Of a DNA stretch of 64,000 bases, positions 1 through 9,414 are shown in pieces (positions within the stretch are counted from its first letter, which is position 1; every line of letters starts with the position of its first letter). The stretch is from assembly GCA_037200685.1 (NCBI GenBank), contig JBBCIG010000008.1, forward strand, positions 372,001 through 436,000, written 5' to 3'. Below the pieces are notes generated by a model. That model was not told the DNA's origin, did no database searches, and was given only the letters and a program-made list of their open reading frames with translations. The position numbers and the translations under genes were made by a program. This stretch comes from JAJKIP01 sp037200685 (GTDB taxonomy: Bacteria > Bacteroidota > Bacteroidia > Chitinophagales > Chitinophagaceae).

Positions 1-911
1 ACGATCCACATATTCAAAGTATTCGGCTGGCTTTCATCTCTCCTCAATCTTCCTACAAACACTTCATCTTTTTCATGCGCATCCATCGGCATCGGGTATT
101 GCTGGTTCGCCGGATCATCTACTACGATAACGCCGGCGGCTGAAGTCAATATCTTTTTCACCTCATCTATATCAAAATCTTTTTCAAATTCTACATTAGC
201 TGATTCACTGTGCCCGCCCACAACAGGTATGCGAACCGTCGTCGCCGTCACACGAATTGAATCATCCCGCATGATCTTTTTTGTTTCATTGACCATTTTC
301 ATTTCCTCTTTCGTGTAACCGTTATCCAGGAACACATCAATCTGCGGGATCACATTCAGGTCAATCGGGTATTTATAAGCCCTTTCACCCGCCACACCAT
401 TTCTTTCATTCATCAATTGCGTCACTGCCTTCACGCCTGTGCCGGTCACACTTTGGTATGTCGACACCACGATTCTTTTAATGCCATATTTTTTATGCAA
501 AGGATCCAGTGCCACCACCATTTGAATAGTGGAGCAGTTAGGATTTGCAATGATCTTATCTTTCTTCGTCAGTATATCTGCGTTGATTTCCGGCACGATC
601 AAAGGTTTTGTGGGATCCATTCTCCATGCGGACGAATTATCGATCACCGTAATGCCTGCTTCCGCAAACTTCGGCGCCCATTCCAATGATGTGCCACCAC
701 CTGCTGAAAAGATTGCCACTGCCGGTTTCGCAGCTATCGCATCCGCCATGCTTACTATTTTATATTTCTTTCCCTTAAACTCCACTTCCTTGCCCACTGA
801 TTTTTCTGATGCAACGGGAACTAATTCCGTGACGGGAAAATTTCTTTCCGCCAATACCTGTAACATTTTGGTGCCAACCAATCCTGTGGCGCCGACAACT
901 GCAACTTTCAT
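1..911 (-). CDS. asd: Aspartate-semialdehyde dehydrogenase (3' end beyond window)
   Basis: Reduces aspartyl-4-phosphate to aspartate semialdehyde with NADPH, the branch step towards lysine/diaminopimelate, threonine and methionine; cytoplasmic. The N-terminus carries the Rossmann motif GATGLVG at residues 7-13, and the catalytic cysteine lies in NPNCSTIQ (Cys126). About 303 residues are visible and the frame is still open at base 1, so perhaps the last 25-30 residues of a usual 330-residue enzyme are missing. The ATG at 909-911 places the nucleotide-binding motif correctly. Identification is firm. A family A repeat ends 46 bp upstream of the start. Confidence 0.95.
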   Translation of the reverse strand, partial: MKVAVVGATGLVGTKMLQVLAERNFPVTELVPVASEKSVGKEVEFKGKKYKIVSMADAIAAKPAVAIFSAGGGTSLEWAPKFAEAGITVIDNSSAWRMDPTKPLIVPEINADILTKKDKIIANPNCSTIQMVVALDPLHKKYGIKRIVVSTYQSVTGTGVKAVTQLMNERNGVAGERAYKYPIDLNVIPQIDVFLDNGYTKEEMKMVNETKKIMRDDSIRVTATTVRIPVVGGHSESANVEFEKDFDIDEVKKILTSAAGVIVVDDPANQQYPMPMDAHEKDEVFVGRLRRDESQPNTLNMWI

Positions 912-956
912 TGTTTTTGTTTTTAAAATTTAAGTGTCAAAAAATATTTTTATAAA

Positions 957-1031
957 CCCAGCAACATTGCTACTATCATCGTCTGTTGCGTCGCACTCTT
1001 GTACTTCCTGTTCATTACTCAGCATTTTAGA
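957..1031 (-). repeat. Family A interspersed repeat, copy 1
   Basis: Read on the minus strand it runs from a TGCTGAGTAA-like head through GAGTGCGACGCAAC to a GATAGTAGCAATG tail, then becomes AT-rich 46 bp before the asd start codon. Near-identical cores occur at nine other places in this window. It adjoins a family B palindrome at 1083-1104. The rest of 1105-1290 shows no gene I can support. Confidence 0.8.
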
Positions 1032-1082
1032 AGTCTCCCAAAAACAACAGCATCTTCAAAAAGCAAGGGCTGTGTTAAGCTT

Positions 1083-1104
1083 CCCTCTCCACAAGTGGAG
1101 AGGG
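1083..1104. repeat. Family B palindrome CCCTCTCCAC-aa-GTGGAGAGGG
   Basis: Perfect 10-bp inverted repeat with a 2-nt centre, followed by a GGTGAGGG-like tail. The same layout (CTCTCC...GGAGAG plus a GTGAGG tail) recurs at 5558, 23768, 43196 and 43334, each time beside a family A element. It resembles REP-like intergenic palindromes. Confidence 0.7.
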
Positions 1105-1290
1105 ATAAAGGGTGAGGGCCAGCATTTTCTTAGAACCAATTGCATAAAATGAAATTCATAACTTCTAATTCCTAATTATTACCAGGCGCTTCTAATAACT
1201 TTCATTCCTTATCCAGCTTATTCAAATAATCAACTAAGAATATCTTCTACTCTCACGCTGACATTTCACAACTCATTCATATATAGATAC

Positions 1291-1317
1291 AAAAAAGCCC
1301 TCCGTTCAGGAAGGCCT
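1291..1317 (-). terminator. Rho-independent terminator of the mini-gene
   Basis: On the minus strand GCCTTCC and GGAGGGC form a 7-bp stem (one G-T pair) around a TGAAC loop, followed directly by six T. It lies 32 bp downstream of the 19-codon reading frame. Confidence 0.75.
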
Positions 1318-1348
1318 TCAAATATGCTGCTGTCATACAAAACACATT

Positions 1349-1408
1349 TTAACCCTTCCGCTTACGGAACTGTTTCTTGGTGCGCTTTGTATGTTTCTTT
1401 ATTGTCAT
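1349..1408 (-). CDS. Very short basic peptide (19 aa), unknown
   Basis: Reads MTIKKHTKRTKKQFRKRKG, more than half Lys/Arg, like very small ribosome-associated proteins, but I do not recognise the family. Support comes from its surroundings: a good Bacteroidota promoter a few bases upstream and a strong terminator downstream, which define a transcript of about 120 nt. An in-frame upstream ATG would give 29 aa but lies within the promoter, so the shorter, nearly leaderless form is preferred. It could alternatively be a small RNA with a chance reading frame. Confidence 0.5.
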   Translation of the reverse strand: MTIKKHTKRTKKQFRKRKG

Positions 1409-1416
1409 TGCGGTGG

Positions 1417-1448
1417 CAAAAATAGTCCTGCATTTCATTGTTTCCAAA
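1417..1448 (-). promoter_or_regulatory. Bacteroidota-type promoter of the mini-gene
   Basis: On the minus strand TTTG (1445-1448) is followed after 20 nt by TATTTTTG (1417-1424), matching the -33 TTTG / -7 TAnnTTTG pattern of the primary Bacteroidota sigma factor. The predicted start is near 1410-1412, giving a leader of only a few bases before the ATG at 1408. Confidence 0.6.
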
Positions 1449-1508
1449 TAAAAAGTTTGAAATTTAACCTATCGCAATTTTGCGACAGCTAACCTAACCT
1501 ATAAAAAC

Positions 1509-3218
1509 ATGAAATCCTGCCTTGTGTCATTGACACTTGTTATATATAGCATTACACTGCATGCCCAAAACAGGTATGATGTTGTAATAGATGAGCTCAT
1601 GGCCGATCCCACACCGCAGATCGGCTTGCCCAATAATGAATGGATTGAGCTAAAAAATACGACAACAGCTCCCATTAATTTACAAAACTGGCGTATCGGC
1701 GATGCTACCGGTCAAAGCGGGCCCATGCCCAATTTCATATTACAACCCGATGAATTTGTGATCGTTTGTACGGGAAGCGCTGTTGCAGCCATGTCAGCAT
1801 TCGGCGCAACAATTTCAGTCACCAGTTTTCCTTCATTAGATAATGATGGCGACCAGCTTTTTTTAAAAGCAGCCAATGGAATGATTATTCATGCTGTTGC
1901 CTATTCATCATCATGGTACCTGAATGAACTAAAGAAAGATGGCGGATGGACATTGGAAATGATAGATACAAAAAGCCCCTGCGCTGGCAGCAGCAACTGG
2001 AAAGCAAGCACCAATACTTCCGGTGGCACTCCCGGAAAAAAGAATTCCATTGATGCTATCAATAATGATCAAACAGGCCCGCAATTAAAGAATGCTTATC
2101 TCGCAGATAATACAACTGTCATATTAGTCTATGATGAACCTGTTGACAGTACAAGCGGTGCGACACTGTCTCATTATTCAATGGATGGTGGTTTATCGTT
2201 TATAAATGCAGTTACGGTTTCTCCGTTATTTAACCAGGTGCAGTTAAAAACCAATAATCCGTTGATTGCAGGCACTGTTTATACTATCACGGCAACAAAT
2301 GTTACAGATTGCAAAGCCAATACAATTGGCTCTTCTAATAAAGTAAAAGTAGGATTGCCCGTAGACGCAGCAGCAGGAGAATTAATCATTAACGAAATCC
2401 TATTTAACCCCAAACCAAATGCATTTGATTATGTAGAGTTTTATAACAACAGCGATAAAATATTCGATGCCGCTAAATTATTTATTGCTAATCGCAGTAG
2501 CAGTGGCGCAGTAAGTTCGATAAAACCATTCAGCGCTGTTGGCCGTTATATTTTCCCCGGTGATTATATCGTCACGACAGAAGATGCGAATAGTCTTGCA
2601 TTAAATTATTTAGTAAAAAACCCGGATAATGTACTTGTTGTTTCGGCACCGCCTTCTTTCCCCGATACGGATGGTGATGTTGTGCTCCTCAATTTTCAGG
2701 GCGCCGTCATTGACGAAGTAAAATATACCGACGGCTGGCATTTTAAACTGGTAGATAATAAGGAAGGAGTTTCATTGGAAAGAGTTGACCCTGCTGGTAT
2801 TTCCCAAAGCGCCGATAACTGGCACAGCGCCGCTTCCACTGCAGGGTATGGTACACCGACGTATAAAAATTCCCAATACAAAAATTCGCAAAGCATCGCC
2901 GCAACTATCGAAGCAACGCCGAAAGTTTTTTCTCCCGACAATGATGGCTTTGATGATATCGCCACGATACAATATAAAATAGATGAACCCGGCTATGTCG
3001 CCAACATCACCATCTTCGATGCGGCAGGAAGACCGGTAAGAAATCTTGTTCGTAACGGAACAATGGGCAGCAGTGGCTATTGGAACTGGGATGGTTTAAA
3101 TGATAAAGGACAAAAGCTGGCACTTGGAACTTATATCATCTTTACGGAGATATTTAATTTACAGGGAAAGAAAAATACGTTTAAAAACACGGTTGTGCTG
3201 GCGAGAAAACTTAATTGA
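1509..3218 (+). CDS. Secreted lamin-tail-domain protein with C-terminal FlgD-like Ig module
   Basis: A probable signal peptide (residues 1-19, ending LHAQ) precedes a lamin-tail domain at about 22-150 (DELMADPTP, NEWIELKN), a probable Ig-like spacer, a second lamin-tail domain at about 290-430 (INEILFNPKP, DYVEFYN), and a C-terminal module at about 475-569 with SPDNDGFDD and a beta-rich FlgD-type fold. Such proteins are exported surface proteins of Bacteroidota; their ligand is generally unknown. The C-terminus does not look like the standard type 9 sorting domain. Single transcription unit. Confidence 0.75.
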   Translation: MKSCLVSLTLVIYSITLHAQNRYDVVIDELMADPTPQIGLPNNEWIELKNTTTAPINLQNWRIGDATGQSGPMPNFILQPDEFVIVCTGSAVAAMSAFGATISVTSFPSLDNDGDQLFLKAANGMIIHAVAYSSSWYLNELKKDGGWTLEMIDTKSPCAGSSNWKASTNTSGGTPGKKNSIDAINNDQTGPQLKNAYLADNTTVILVYDEPVDSTSGATLSHYSMDGGLSFINAVTVSPLFNQVQLKTNNPLIAGTVYTITATNVTDCKANTIGSSNKVKVGLPVDAAAGELIINEILFNPKPNAFDYVEFYNNSDKIFDAAKLFIANRSSSGAVSSIKPFSAVGRYIFPGDYIVTTEDANSLALNYLVKNPDNVLVVSAPPSFPDTDGDVVLLNFQGAVIDEVKYTDGWHFKLVDNKEGVSLERVDPAGISQSADNWHSAASTAGYGTPTYKNSQYKNSQSIAATIEATPKVFSPDNDGFDDIATIQYKIDEPGYVANITIFDAAGRPVRNLVRNGTMGSSGYWNWDGLNDKGQKLALGTYIIFTEIFNLQGKKNTFKNTVVLARKLN

Positions 3219-3289
3219 TCGGAAAGAATTAAGCAATAAATACAGAAGCCAATCTTTCAAAGTGATTTTAGGTTTTCTTAAACAGTTAT

Positions 3290-4207
3290 ATGTTTAATTT
3301 TCCTGCCATGAACAGGAAATCACAATTACTGCTGCACCCATTGTTTATTACCAGCATCATTCTTTTATTACTGAATGATTTTTTATGGAAATACCAGTTC
3401 CATAATTGGTTTACAGGAAAGCTCTCAGACTTCGCAGGCTTATTTGCATTTACTGTTTTCTTTTTCGCATTGTTTAACCGGCATAGAAAAATAGTTGCTG
3501 TAATTATTACTTTATTTTTTCTATGGTGGAAATCACCGCTAAGTGGCAATGCTATCCTGTTTTTCAATTCAGCATTTCATCTGCCGGTTAACAGGATTAT
3601 TGACTATTCAGATCTCGTGGCGTTAACCGTGATACCTTTTGCTTTCTATTTAAAGGAAAAAAATATTTCATTGAGCTATGTACGCCGTATCCTCGTAGGC
3701 TGCGCTTGTATTGTTTGCTTCTTTTCTTTCACCGCCACGACCATGTTAAGAAGAATAGTGGACGACAACAAGGTTAAAGTAGACGGTTATTTAAAGACAA
3801 AGAAAAAAGAGGACGCCATTGTTAATTCCTTTGCCCGTCACGGCATTACACTCAAAAAAGATTCTGCCATTTATGAAAAGATCTGGAATAATAATTATTA
3901 TTTAAAAGCAACATCTGCGAATGGCAACAGGGTAATGATCCCGGTAGATTCTCTTTACAATGGTGTGTATACAAAAATCAGTTACGGTTCTATTTACACC
4001 ATCCCGGAAATGCAGGTGAACGGTGATACCATTCAAAACATACAATTCATTATTGACGAACTTAACAAGCGAAAACAGGAGATAAGAGTGCATTCTTTTG
4101 AGTACAAAAAAATACCAGACTCCATTCTCTATTTTTCTTCATACGAATTACAGAGAAGGTTTAAAAAACCGCTGATGAAAAAGATCAAAGAAATAATCCG
4201 GGAATAA
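3290..4207 (+). CDS. Membrane protein of unknown function
   Basis: 305 residues. The N-terminal half has four to five hydrophobic segments (about 15-35, 40-65, 68-85, 100-120, 130-150) with LLNDFLWKY and GKLSDFAGLF between the first two. The C-terminal half is soluble, charged and presumably extracytoplasmic. I do not recognise a characterised family. A second start at 3308 (MNRKSQ) is equally possible and would put the first membrane helix nearer the N-terminus. Confidence 0.6.
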   Translation: MFNFPAMNRKSQLLLHPLFITSIILLLLNDFLWKYQFHNWFTGKLSDFAGLFAFTVFFFALFNRHRKIVAVIITLFFLWWKSPLSGNAILFFNSAFHLPVNRIIDYSDLVALTVIPFAFYLKEKNISLSYVRRILVGCACIVCFFSFTATTMLRRIVDDNKVKVDGYLKTKKKEDAIVNSFARHGITLKKDSAIYEKIWNNNYYLKATSANGNRVMIPVDSLYNGVYTKISYGSIYTIPEMQVNGDTIQNIQFIIDELNKRKQEIRVHSFEYKKIPDSILYFSSYELQRRFKKPLMKKIKEIIRE

Positions 4208-4220
4208 AAGTTCGTTTAAA

Positions 4221-5144
4221 TTATACCAATTCAATCTCAAAATTCACCAGCTCTTTAAACTGTTGTATTCTCCTGTCAATATCCTGTTTGGATACTTCTT
4301 TCAATCTTGTTGGCCCGAATTTCTCCACGCAGAAGCTCGCCATAGCAGAGCCAACAATAATTCCTCGTTTCATATTTTCAAAAGAGATATCGCCAGTCTT
4401 TGCCAGGTGACCCATAAAACCACCAGCGAATGTATCTCCCGCACCAGTCGGATCAAACACTTCTTCCAGTGGTAATGCAGGAGCGAAGAACACACTTTCA
4501 CCATGAAATAATAAAGCGCCGTGTTCCCCTTTTTTAATGATCAGGTATTTCGGGCCCATTTGGATAATAGCTTTCGCCGCTTTCACAATAGAATATTGTC
4601 CGGTCAGTTGTCTCGCTTCCGCATCATTCACCAATAGCATATCTACATGCTTCAACGTTTCTTTCAATTCAGGCATCGCAACTTCCATCCAAAAATTCAT
4701 CGTATCCATCACGATCAGCTTCGGCCTTGTCTTCATTTGTTTGATCACACTTAATTGTGTCTGCGGGTGCAGGTTACCCAGCATTAAAAATTCAGCGCCC
4801 TGGTAAGCATCGGGAACAACAGGCTTAAAATCCGCTAACACATTCAGGTCAGTGATCAACGTATCGCGGCTGTTCATGTCTTCATGATAACGTCCGCTCC
4901 AGAAAAATGATTTTTGATCAGGTATAATTTGCACACCTTCCAGTTGCACACCCCTTCTTTTCAATTCCGCCATTTCTTCTTCCGGAAAATCATATCCCAC
5001 TATAGATATTTGTTGTACAGGTTTTACAAAATTGCTTGCTGCATACGCAACATACGTGGCGGAGCCGCCCACAATTCTATCTGTTTTTCCAAACGGTGTT
5101 TCGATGGCGTCAAAGGCCATGGTGCCCATTGCGATTAAAGACAT
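4221..5144 (-). CDS. PfkB-family carbohydrate/nucleoside kinase
   Basis: ATP-dependent ribokinase-like kinase, 307 residues. The glycine-rich entry motif GGSATYVAYAA lies at about 26-36 and the PfkB signature DPTGAGDTFAGGF at about 232-244, with Asp of GAGD as catalytic base. The substrate cannot be assigned; the family phosphorylates sugars, adenosine or other nucleosides. It converges with the membrane-protein gene at 3290-4207, leaving 13 bp. A family A repeat ends 91 bp upstream of its ATG. Confidence 0.8.
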   Translation of the reverse strand: MSLIAMGTMAFDAIETPFGKTDRIVGGSATYVAYAASNFVKPVQQISIVGYDFPEEEMAELKRRGVQLEGVQIIPDQKSFFWSGRYHEDMNSRDTLITDLNVLADFKPVVPDAYQGAEFLMLGNLHPQTQLSVIKQMKTRPKLIVMDTMNFWMEVAMPELKETLKHVDMLLVNDAEARQLTGQYSIVKAAKAIIQMGPKYLIIKKGEHGALLFHGESVFFAPALPLEEVFDPTGAGDTFAGGFMGHLAKTGDISFENMKRGIIVGSAMASFCVEKFGPTRLKEVSKQDIDRRIQQFKELVNFEIELV

Positions 5145-5234
5145 AGTTAGTTTTTATATTATTAAATCGCCGCAAAGGTATTGGTTTTAGGAGTTCGATG
5201 TTTTGACTTATTTCTCTGAAATAATTAAAATTTT

Positions 5235-5587
5235 AGCCCGGCTGCATTGCTACTATCATCGCCTGTTGCGTCGCACTCTTGTGCTGCATGAATTCTACTC
5301 AGCATTACGGCAGCACCCCAATGAATATCGGGGTACTTCCTGTTCGCTATTCAGCAATATTGAAGCGTTCTATTATCAACAGACCCCTCCTACCTCGGGG
5401 TGACAAAGAAGAGTTTTATTATCCAGGATCTTCCCTTAAACGACGTTCTTAATAGTAGTTCTTTTCTTTGTCATAGTTTATCCCGCTTGCGGGGGCGAGG
5501 CACGAGCCATCTATTAAAATAGTATACTTTTCTCAAAGCAAGGCCTGTGTGTTGTCCCTCTCCTTTAGGAGAGCCTAAGTGAGGTAA
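5235..5587 (-). repeat. Composite repeat: family A copy 2, family E tract and family B palindrome
   Basis: Family A core (GCATTGCTACTATCATCGCC on the plus strand) at about 5235-5365. Then comes a tract ending in GTCATAGTTTATCCCGCTTG at about 5470-5492, also found inverted at about 19680. A CTCTCCT-tt-AGGAGAG palindrome follows at 5558-5573 with a GTGAGG tail. Just beyond, at about 5592-5614, TGCCTGTGA and TCACAGGCA form a 9-bp hairpin. This fills most of the 770-bp gap; 5640-5914 is leader sequence in which I see nothing further. Confidence 0.7.
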
Positions 5588-5914
5588 AAGCAAATGCCTG
5601 TGAAGGCTCACAGGCAAAGCTCGCATTTACTGAACCTACCAGAAAGACGATTAAAAAATTACAATTTTATTCATTTTAGCAACGGCCTCTTTTGTTGATT
5701 TTATATTGTTCACGGTGCCCTTCAAGTCCCAATCAGTTTCATACTTCACATTACATTAATTGCAGCAAAAACTTTTCCATTTCACTTGCTTCAGAAAACA
5801 TCAATTTATTCTTTACAGGTGGGGCTTTTTTTCTACAATAACCATTACAATCGGCAAACACGGTCTATACGCTCTAAAAAACGACTAACTTACATTTTCC
5901 TAAAAAAGGCCGGT

Positions 5915-7294
5915 ATGGATCATTCACTTCAGGAAAAGTTGCGACTGCTTCGTCAGTATTTTGATTCGGGCATCACCCGTTCCTATTCTTTTCGCAAAGA
6001 GCAATTGCAAAAGTTGAAAAAATCCATTCTTAACCACGAACAGGATATATACGATGCATTATATACTGATTTGAAACGAAGTCCCGAAGAAACCTGGGTT
6101 ACTGAAACAGGCATGGTCATCTCTGAATTAAACGTGGCGTTGAAAAATTTACGTGACTGGATGGAGCCGGAGAAGGTGGGCACTAACCTGGTGAATATGC
6201 CATCATCCAGCAGGATAATGCACGAACCATTGGGCGTTGTGCTCATCATCGCACCGTGGAATTATCCTGTTCAATTATTATTTAATCCACTCATCGGCGC
6301 TATCGCCGCAGGCAACTGCATGGTATTAAAACCAAGCGAAGTAGCGCCGGCCACGGATGCTGTGATGAAAAAGATTATTGAAGAAGTTTTTCCAAAAGAA
6401 TATATTTTATACGTACAGGGTGAAGGCCAAACAGTAATTCCTGAACTAATGAATGATTTCCGGTTCGATCATATTTTTTATACCGGCAGTACCAGTGTAG
6501 GAAAAATCATTTATAAAATGGCGGCGGAAAAATTATCACCAGTTACCTTAGAATTAGGAGGAAAAAGTCCCTGTGTTGTGGAAGAAGATGCCAATATAAA
6601 AGTAGCCGCCAAAAGAATCGCCATGCCCAAATTCAGCAATGCGGGGCAGATGTGCGTAGCCCCGGATTATGTGCTGGTGCATGCATCAAAAAAAGAGGAA
6701 CTGATCAATGCATTAAAAAACACCATACAAAAATTCTTCAGTGAAAAACCGGAAGAAAATTATAATTACGGAAAGATCATCAATGAACGACAATTCAACC
6801 GTCTTATAAAATATTTATCGCAGGGACGGGTACAGTATGGCGGAAGAGCTGACAAAGAAAAATTGTTTATTGAGCCTACGATCCTTGACAATGTGCAGCT
6901 TTCGGATGATATCATGAAGGAAGAAATATTTGGCCCCATTCTTCCTGTACTAACTTTCACTACCAAAGAAGAAGCAATAAAGATCATTGAACAAAATCCA
7001 AATCCATTGGCTTTTTATGTTTTCACAAGTAGTAAAGCAAAAGAAAAAGACTGGCTGAATAGCATGGCCTTCGGCGGCGGATGCGTTAACAATGCGAGCT
7101 GGCACCTCACCAATCATTACCTTCCTTTCGGCGGAAGGGGATTTGCCGGTTTAGGTAATTACCACGGTAAATATTCTTTTGAAACGTTCAGTCATAAAAA
7201 AGCGATCATGAAAACGCCAACATGGTTTGACCCTTCGATTAAATATCCGCCCTTTAAAGGAAAATTGAAATTGTTTAAATGGGTAATTCGTTGA
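5915..7294 (+). CDS. NAD(P)-dependent aldehyde dehydrogenase, class 3 type
   Basis: Oxidises aliphatic or aromatic aldehydes to acids. 459 residues from the ATG at 5915, the usual length of class 3 / coniferyl-aldehyde-dehydrogenase-type enzymes; the frame is open further upstream, but that part has no family resemblance. Seen: PWNYPVQL (114-121), GSTSVGK (191-197), the general-base glutamate in LELGGKSP (Glu213), and the catalytic cysteine in NAGQMCVAPDY (Cys247). The C-terminus has the NNASWHLTN region of this subclass. The peroxidase gene follows 19 bp later, suggesting an aldehyde/peroxide detoxification unit. Confidence 0.88.
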   Translation: MDHSLQEKLRLLRQYFDSGITRSYSFRKEQLQKLKKSILNHEQDIYDALYTDLKRSPEETWVTETGMVISELNVALKNLRDWMEPEKVGTNLVNMPSSSRIMHEPLGVVLIIAPWNYPVQLLFNPLIGAIAAGNCMVLKPSEVAPATDAVMKKIIEEVFPKEYILYVQGEGQTVIPELMNDFRFDHIFYTGSTSVGKIIYKMAAEKLSPVTLELGGKSPCVVEEDANIKVAAKRIAMPKFSNAGQMCVAPDYVLVHASKKEELINALKNTIQKFFSEKPEENYNYGKIINERQFNRLIKYLSQGRVQYGGRADKEKLFIEPTILDNVQLSDDIMKEEIFGPILPVLTFTTKEEAIKIIEQNPNPLAFYVFTSSKAKEKDWLNSMAFGGGCVNNASWHLTNHYLPFGGRGFAGLGNYHGKYSFETFSHKKAIMKTPTWFDPSIKYPPFKGKLKLFKWVIR

Positions 7295-7313
7295 TATTTT
7301 CAATAAACATTGA

Positions 7314-7991
7314 ATGCGCAAACTAAAAAAGATATCGATTGTTATTTTAATGCTCCTGCTTGTGTTTGCAGGGTACGTGGAAATTATAAATAGAAATTCA
7401 AAGAATATGACCTATCGCCAGAAAGTATTAAAAGCAATATACCCCGCATGGATGTGGTTGACAAAACTGAAAGGAACAAATTCGACAAAGCTTTCCCATA
7501 AAGAAATAACACCGCCGGTTTCTTTTTATTCGTTGAAAGTAACAGCGAATAATGGAAATCAAATTGATTTCTCCGCTTTTAAAGGCAAGAAAGTGTTGTT
7601 GGTAAATACAGCCAGTAACTGCGGCTATACCAATCAATACGACGACCTGCAAAAAATATATGAAGAAAATAAAGATAAACTGGTAGTGATCGGCTTCCCG
7701 GCTAATGATTTTAAAGAACAGGAAAAAGGAACGGATGAAGAGATCGCTCAATTCTGCAAATTGAATTTTGGCGTTGATTTTCCATTGGCTAAAAAAAGTG
7801 TGGTCATCAAATCACCTGAACAAAACCCTGTTTTTCAATGGCTCACTGATTCAACAAAGAATGGATGGTGCACCAAGTTTCCCGAATGGAATTTCAGTAA
7901 GTATATTATAAATGAAGAAGGAAAGCTGACAGATTATTTCGGCCCGTCTGTATCACCGGTAAGCAGCGAAATAAAACAAGCATTGCAATAA
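7314..7991 (+). CDS. Glutathione-peroxidase-family thiol peroxidase, membrane anchored
   Basis: Reduces hydroperoxides through a peroxidatic cysteine. An N-terminal membrane segment (about 8-24) and a linker precede the thioredoxin-fold domain (about 70-225). Peroxidatic Cys103 is in NTASNCGYTNQY; FPANDFKEQEKGT carries the second conserved motif, and WNFSKYII the conserved Trp-Asn. The anchor would place the domain on the periplasmic side. It is cysteine-, not selenocysteine-based and probably thioredoxin-linked. A second paralogue lies at 49591-50143. Confidence 0.88.
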   Translation: MRKLKKISIVILMLLLVFAGYVEIINRNSKNMTYRQKVLKAIYPAWMWLTKLKGTNSTKLSHKEITPPVSFYSLKVTANNGNQIDFSAFKGKKVLLVNTASNCGYTNQYDDLQKIYEENKDKLVVIGFPANDFKEQEKGTDEEIAQFCKLNFGVDFPLAKKSVVIKSPEQNPVFQWLTDSTKNGWCTKFPEWNFSKYIINEEGKLTDYFGPSVSPVSSEIKQALQ

Positions 7992-8034
7992 ATCAGGCAT
8001 TATTTCTGCACTTTTAATTTATCAATTATTTTTT

Positions 8035-8280
8035 ATGAGTTATAATGATATTATAGGAACCATCGGTGTAGGGCTTATTTTGTTTGCGTATTTTCTAAAT
8101 ACCGCCAAACTTATTCCTAGAGATGGAAAAGCATTTTACGTGATGAATATTTTCGGTGGGGTATTGGCCTGTTATGCATCTTATCTCATCAATTATTGGC
8201 CTTTCGTCATCTTAGAAGCAACATGGGCACTTGTTTCCATTTATGGATTGATGAAAGTGATGCGAATAAAAATGACATAA
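8035..8280 (+). CDS. Small membrane protein, CBU_0592-like
   Basis: 81 residues with three hydrophobic segments (about 5-22, 35-52, 55-73) and the pattern GTIGVGLILFAYFLN at the N-terminus, typical of the CBU_0592 family of small membrane proteins. Function unknown. It follows the peroxidase by 43 bp in the same direction and converges with dusB, 5 bp away. Confidence 0.7.
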   Translation: MSYNDIIGTIGVGLILFAYFLNTAKLIPRDGKAFYVMNIFGGVLACYASYLINYWPFVILEATWALVSIYGLMKVMRIKMT

Positions 8281-8285
8281 AGAAT

Positions 8286-9323
8286 TTACACCGGGCATTT
8301 TTCGTGATAGTTGATTAACTCAATCGGTGTCTTTTGCATTTCAAAACCTGCATACGTTCTTCCTATTTCATCCAGCACTTCAACTATTTCATTCACCACC
8401 GTTAACGTTACCAGTTTATTGCGGTATTCTTTGATGTTGGGCAATCCCTTTAAATAATTAGCATAGTGGCGTCTCATTTCATTGATGCCCACAACAGGAT
8501 TTTTCCATTCCACGGATTTTATCAAATGTTTTTTACAAACAGCGATCCTGTCTTCGATAGATGGAGACGGTAAATGTTCACCTGTTTTAAAAAAATGTTT
8601 TATTTCATTAAATATCCAGGGATAACCAATTGCTGCACGACCGATCATAATGCCATCTATCCCATACCGGTTTTTATATTCCAGTGCTTTTTCGGGAGAA
8701 TCAATGTCACCATTTCCAAAGATGGGAATAGTGATGCGTGGGTTATTCTTCACTTTACCAATCAATGTCCAGTCGGCTTCTCCTTTATACATCTGTGAAC
8801 GTGTACGGCCATGAATTGCTAAAGCCTTTATGCCAACATCCTGTAACCGTTCCGCTACTTCTTCAATATTTCTCGTATTATCGTCCCAACCCAATCTCGT
8901 TTTTACAGTAACCGGTAATGAAGTTGATTTTACAACGGCAGCCGTCAATCTTTCCATTAAATCAATATCCTTTAATACACCAGCTCCCGCACCTCTTAAC
9001 GCTACTTTTTTTACCGGGCACCCGAAATTGATATCTAATAAATCAGGATTGGTAACTTCCACAATTTTTGCAGCCAAGGAAAGGCTTTCTTCATCGCCGC
9101 CAAATATTTGAATGCCAACCGGCTTTTCATAATCGAAAATGTCCAGTTTCTTCCTGCTTTTAATGGCATCCCGGATCAACCCTTCGCTGGAAATAAATTC
9201 CGTGTACATCAGGTCGGCCCCATTGTCTTTGCAAACGGCACGGAAAGGCGGATCGCTCACATCTTCCATCGGGGCGAGGAGTAGCGGGAAGCCGGGTAAT
9301 TCTATGTTTCCTATCTTGACCAT
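8286..9323 (-). CDS. dusB: tRNA-dihydrouridine synthase
   Basis: FMN-dependent reduction of uridine to dihydrouridine in the tRNA D-loop. 345 residues. N-terminal TIM barrel with LAPMEDVSDPPFR (16-28), catalytic cysteine in DINFGCPVKKV (Cys102), TVKTRLGW (about 139-146), FGNGDI and GIMIGRAAIGYPW of the FMN phosphate site, and a helical C-terminal domain (about 250-340). Length and motifs fit the DusB type. Transcribed divergently from the CPBP protease gene. Confidence 0.9.
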   Translation of the reverse strand: MVKIGNIELPGFPLLLAPMEDVSDPPFRAVCKDNGADLMYTEFISSEGLIRDAIKSRKKLDIFDYEKPVGIQIFGGDEESLSLAAKIVEVTNPDLLDINFGCPVKKVALRGAGAGVLKDIDLMERLTAAVVKSTSLPVTVKTRLGWDDNTRNIEEVAERLQDVGIKALAIHGRTRSQMYKGEADWTLIGKVKNNPRITIPIFGNGDIDSPEKALEYKNRYGIDGIMIGRAAIGYPWIFNEIKHFFKTGEHLPSPSIEDRIAVCKKHLIKSVEWKNPVVGINEMRRHYANYLKGLPNIKEYRNKLVTLTVVNEIVEVLDEIGRTYAGFEMQKTPIELINYHEKCPV

Positions 9324-9414
9324 CAGTGTGTTAGCATCAATAATTATTAATTAATTATTCTCAATTGATAATTACTTTTGAAGCGACAAATTTACATCAT
9401 TACTTCTTAAAATT

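Noticed and set aside
529..933. Open frames on the plus strand over the first 1 kb
   Set aside because: They are shadows of asd on the minus strand, which has the full catalytic motifs.
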